Assembly: GCA_944389105.1 (NCBI GenBank)
Contig: CALXLD010000037.1
Coordinates: 1 to 59,818 of the forward strand
Direction of reading: 5' to 3'
Source of the DNA: an uncultured Spirochaetaceae bacterium
GTDB taxonomy: Bacteria > Spirochaetota > Spirochaetia > Sphaerochaetales > Sphaerochaetaceae
DNA: 59,818 nt
A program made the translations under genes and the position numbers. Position 1 is the first letter of the stretch, and the number at the start of each line of letters is the position of its first letter. Shown here one piece after another: positions 59,701-59,818 of this stretch. Below the pieces are notes generated by a model. That model was not told the DNA's origin. It made no database searches and saw only the letters and a list, made by a program, of their open reading frames with translations.

Positions 59701-59818
59701 ACCCATTCCTGTATCATCTCATTGACTATGTTATTCTGTCTTCTGCTCATGTCCGCACTCCCTTTTACCCTCTCAAGCCCTTCTCGGAGCTCCGGATTCC
59801 TGATCTTCTCTACCACTG
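59550..59818 (-). CDS. Rpn-family PD-(D/E)XK nuclease/putative transposase, C-terminal part
   Basis: Only the last 89 codons are in the window; the gene continues past the right edge. RNPELREGLERVKGSADMS and EGIAEGEAKSIN are followed by the tail EKMLKANYPIKDIASITDL. These match the C-terminus of the plus-strand gene at the left end nearly residue for residue. The catalytic core lies outside the window. Ends with a strong terminator. Confidence 0.75.
   Translation of the reverse strand, partial: VVEKIRNPELREGLERVKGSADMSRRQNNIVNEMIQEWVNEGIAEGEAKSINHVAEKMLKANYPIKDIASITDLSVDEVNDIAAKLQL

Overview
The window looks like the chromosome of a host-associated spirochaete, most likely a gut member of the Sphaerochaetaceae/Treponemataceae. 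This is inferred from a double-membrane envelope (RND-MFP-TolC efflux, lipoprotein, putative outer-membrane barrel), a spirochaete-like short RpoZ, an RqcH/NFACT protein, a BMP-type purine nucleoside ABC system and Rpn/PDDEXK nuclease paralogs. No 16S or other decisive marker is present, so the genus is open. Genes are densely packed in short operons, often with 1-4 nt overlaps, and several convergent gene pairs overlap at their 3' ends.

Layout: 1-0.7 kb, a 5'-incomplete Rpn-like gene. 0.7-7.2 kb, putative outer-membrane protein, queuosine-precursor transporter plus radical SAM pair, membrane-anchored PpiC-like foldase, DUF2804 protein, AI-2E-type transporter. 7.2-7.8 kb, tRNA-Asn followed by a decayed reading frame. 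7.7-13.3 kb, RND/MFP/TolC efflux operon. 13.5-18.4 kb, folC-rqcH-MEMO-pseudokinase-like membrane protein. 18.3-21.5 kb on the minus strand, zinc ribbon, unknown, yicC, Cmk-like, rpoZ, miaA. 21.6-26.2 kb, AEC transporter, small membrane protein, PlsC-zinc ribbon/GltS/methyltransferase-like. 26.3-28.4 kb, deaminase/MtnA-like/MTAP-like nucleoside module. 28.5-34.9 kb, FKBP, YhcH, two more Cmk-like kinases, MntP, flavodiiron protein, a rhamnulokinase-like protein without its catalytic Asp. 35-43.1 kb, KtrBA, RlmD, LysR-NhaC, M29 aminopeptidase, MFS transporter. 43.2-47.8 kb, complete BMP-type nucleoside ABC transporter. 48-55.5 kb, glycosyltransferase, a DUF62 SAM hydrolase-ECF operon with a three-domain A-A-T fusion, PPOX protein plus free-standing riboflavin kinase, NSS transporter. 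55.5-57.5 kb, LytTR/GHKL two-component system. 57.5-59.8 kb, a more AT-rich accessory patch: HTH orphan, Ig-like lipoprotein, another Rpn-like gene in inverted orientation.

Recurring theme: scavenging of purine nucleosides, SAM breakdown products and queuosine precursors. The nucleoside ABC importer, the deaminase/phosphorylase/isomerase set, the SAM hydrolase-ECF operon and the queuosine pair could all feed a host-dependent metabolism (inference).

Most notable signals: (1) the Ig-like lipoprotein gene has a perfect TTGACA and a near-perfect CATAAT separated by 20 bp that consist mostly of two poly-G tracts (G6 and G7), the architecture of a slippage-controlled phase-variable promoter; (2) an EcfA-EcfA-EcfT single-chain fusion in an operon with a SAM hydrolase; (3) about ten genes have a -10-like hexamer only 6-8 nt before the start codon and no Shine-Dalgarno, suggesting leaderless transcription; (4) likely dead enzymes (FGGY kinase, kinase-like membrane protein).
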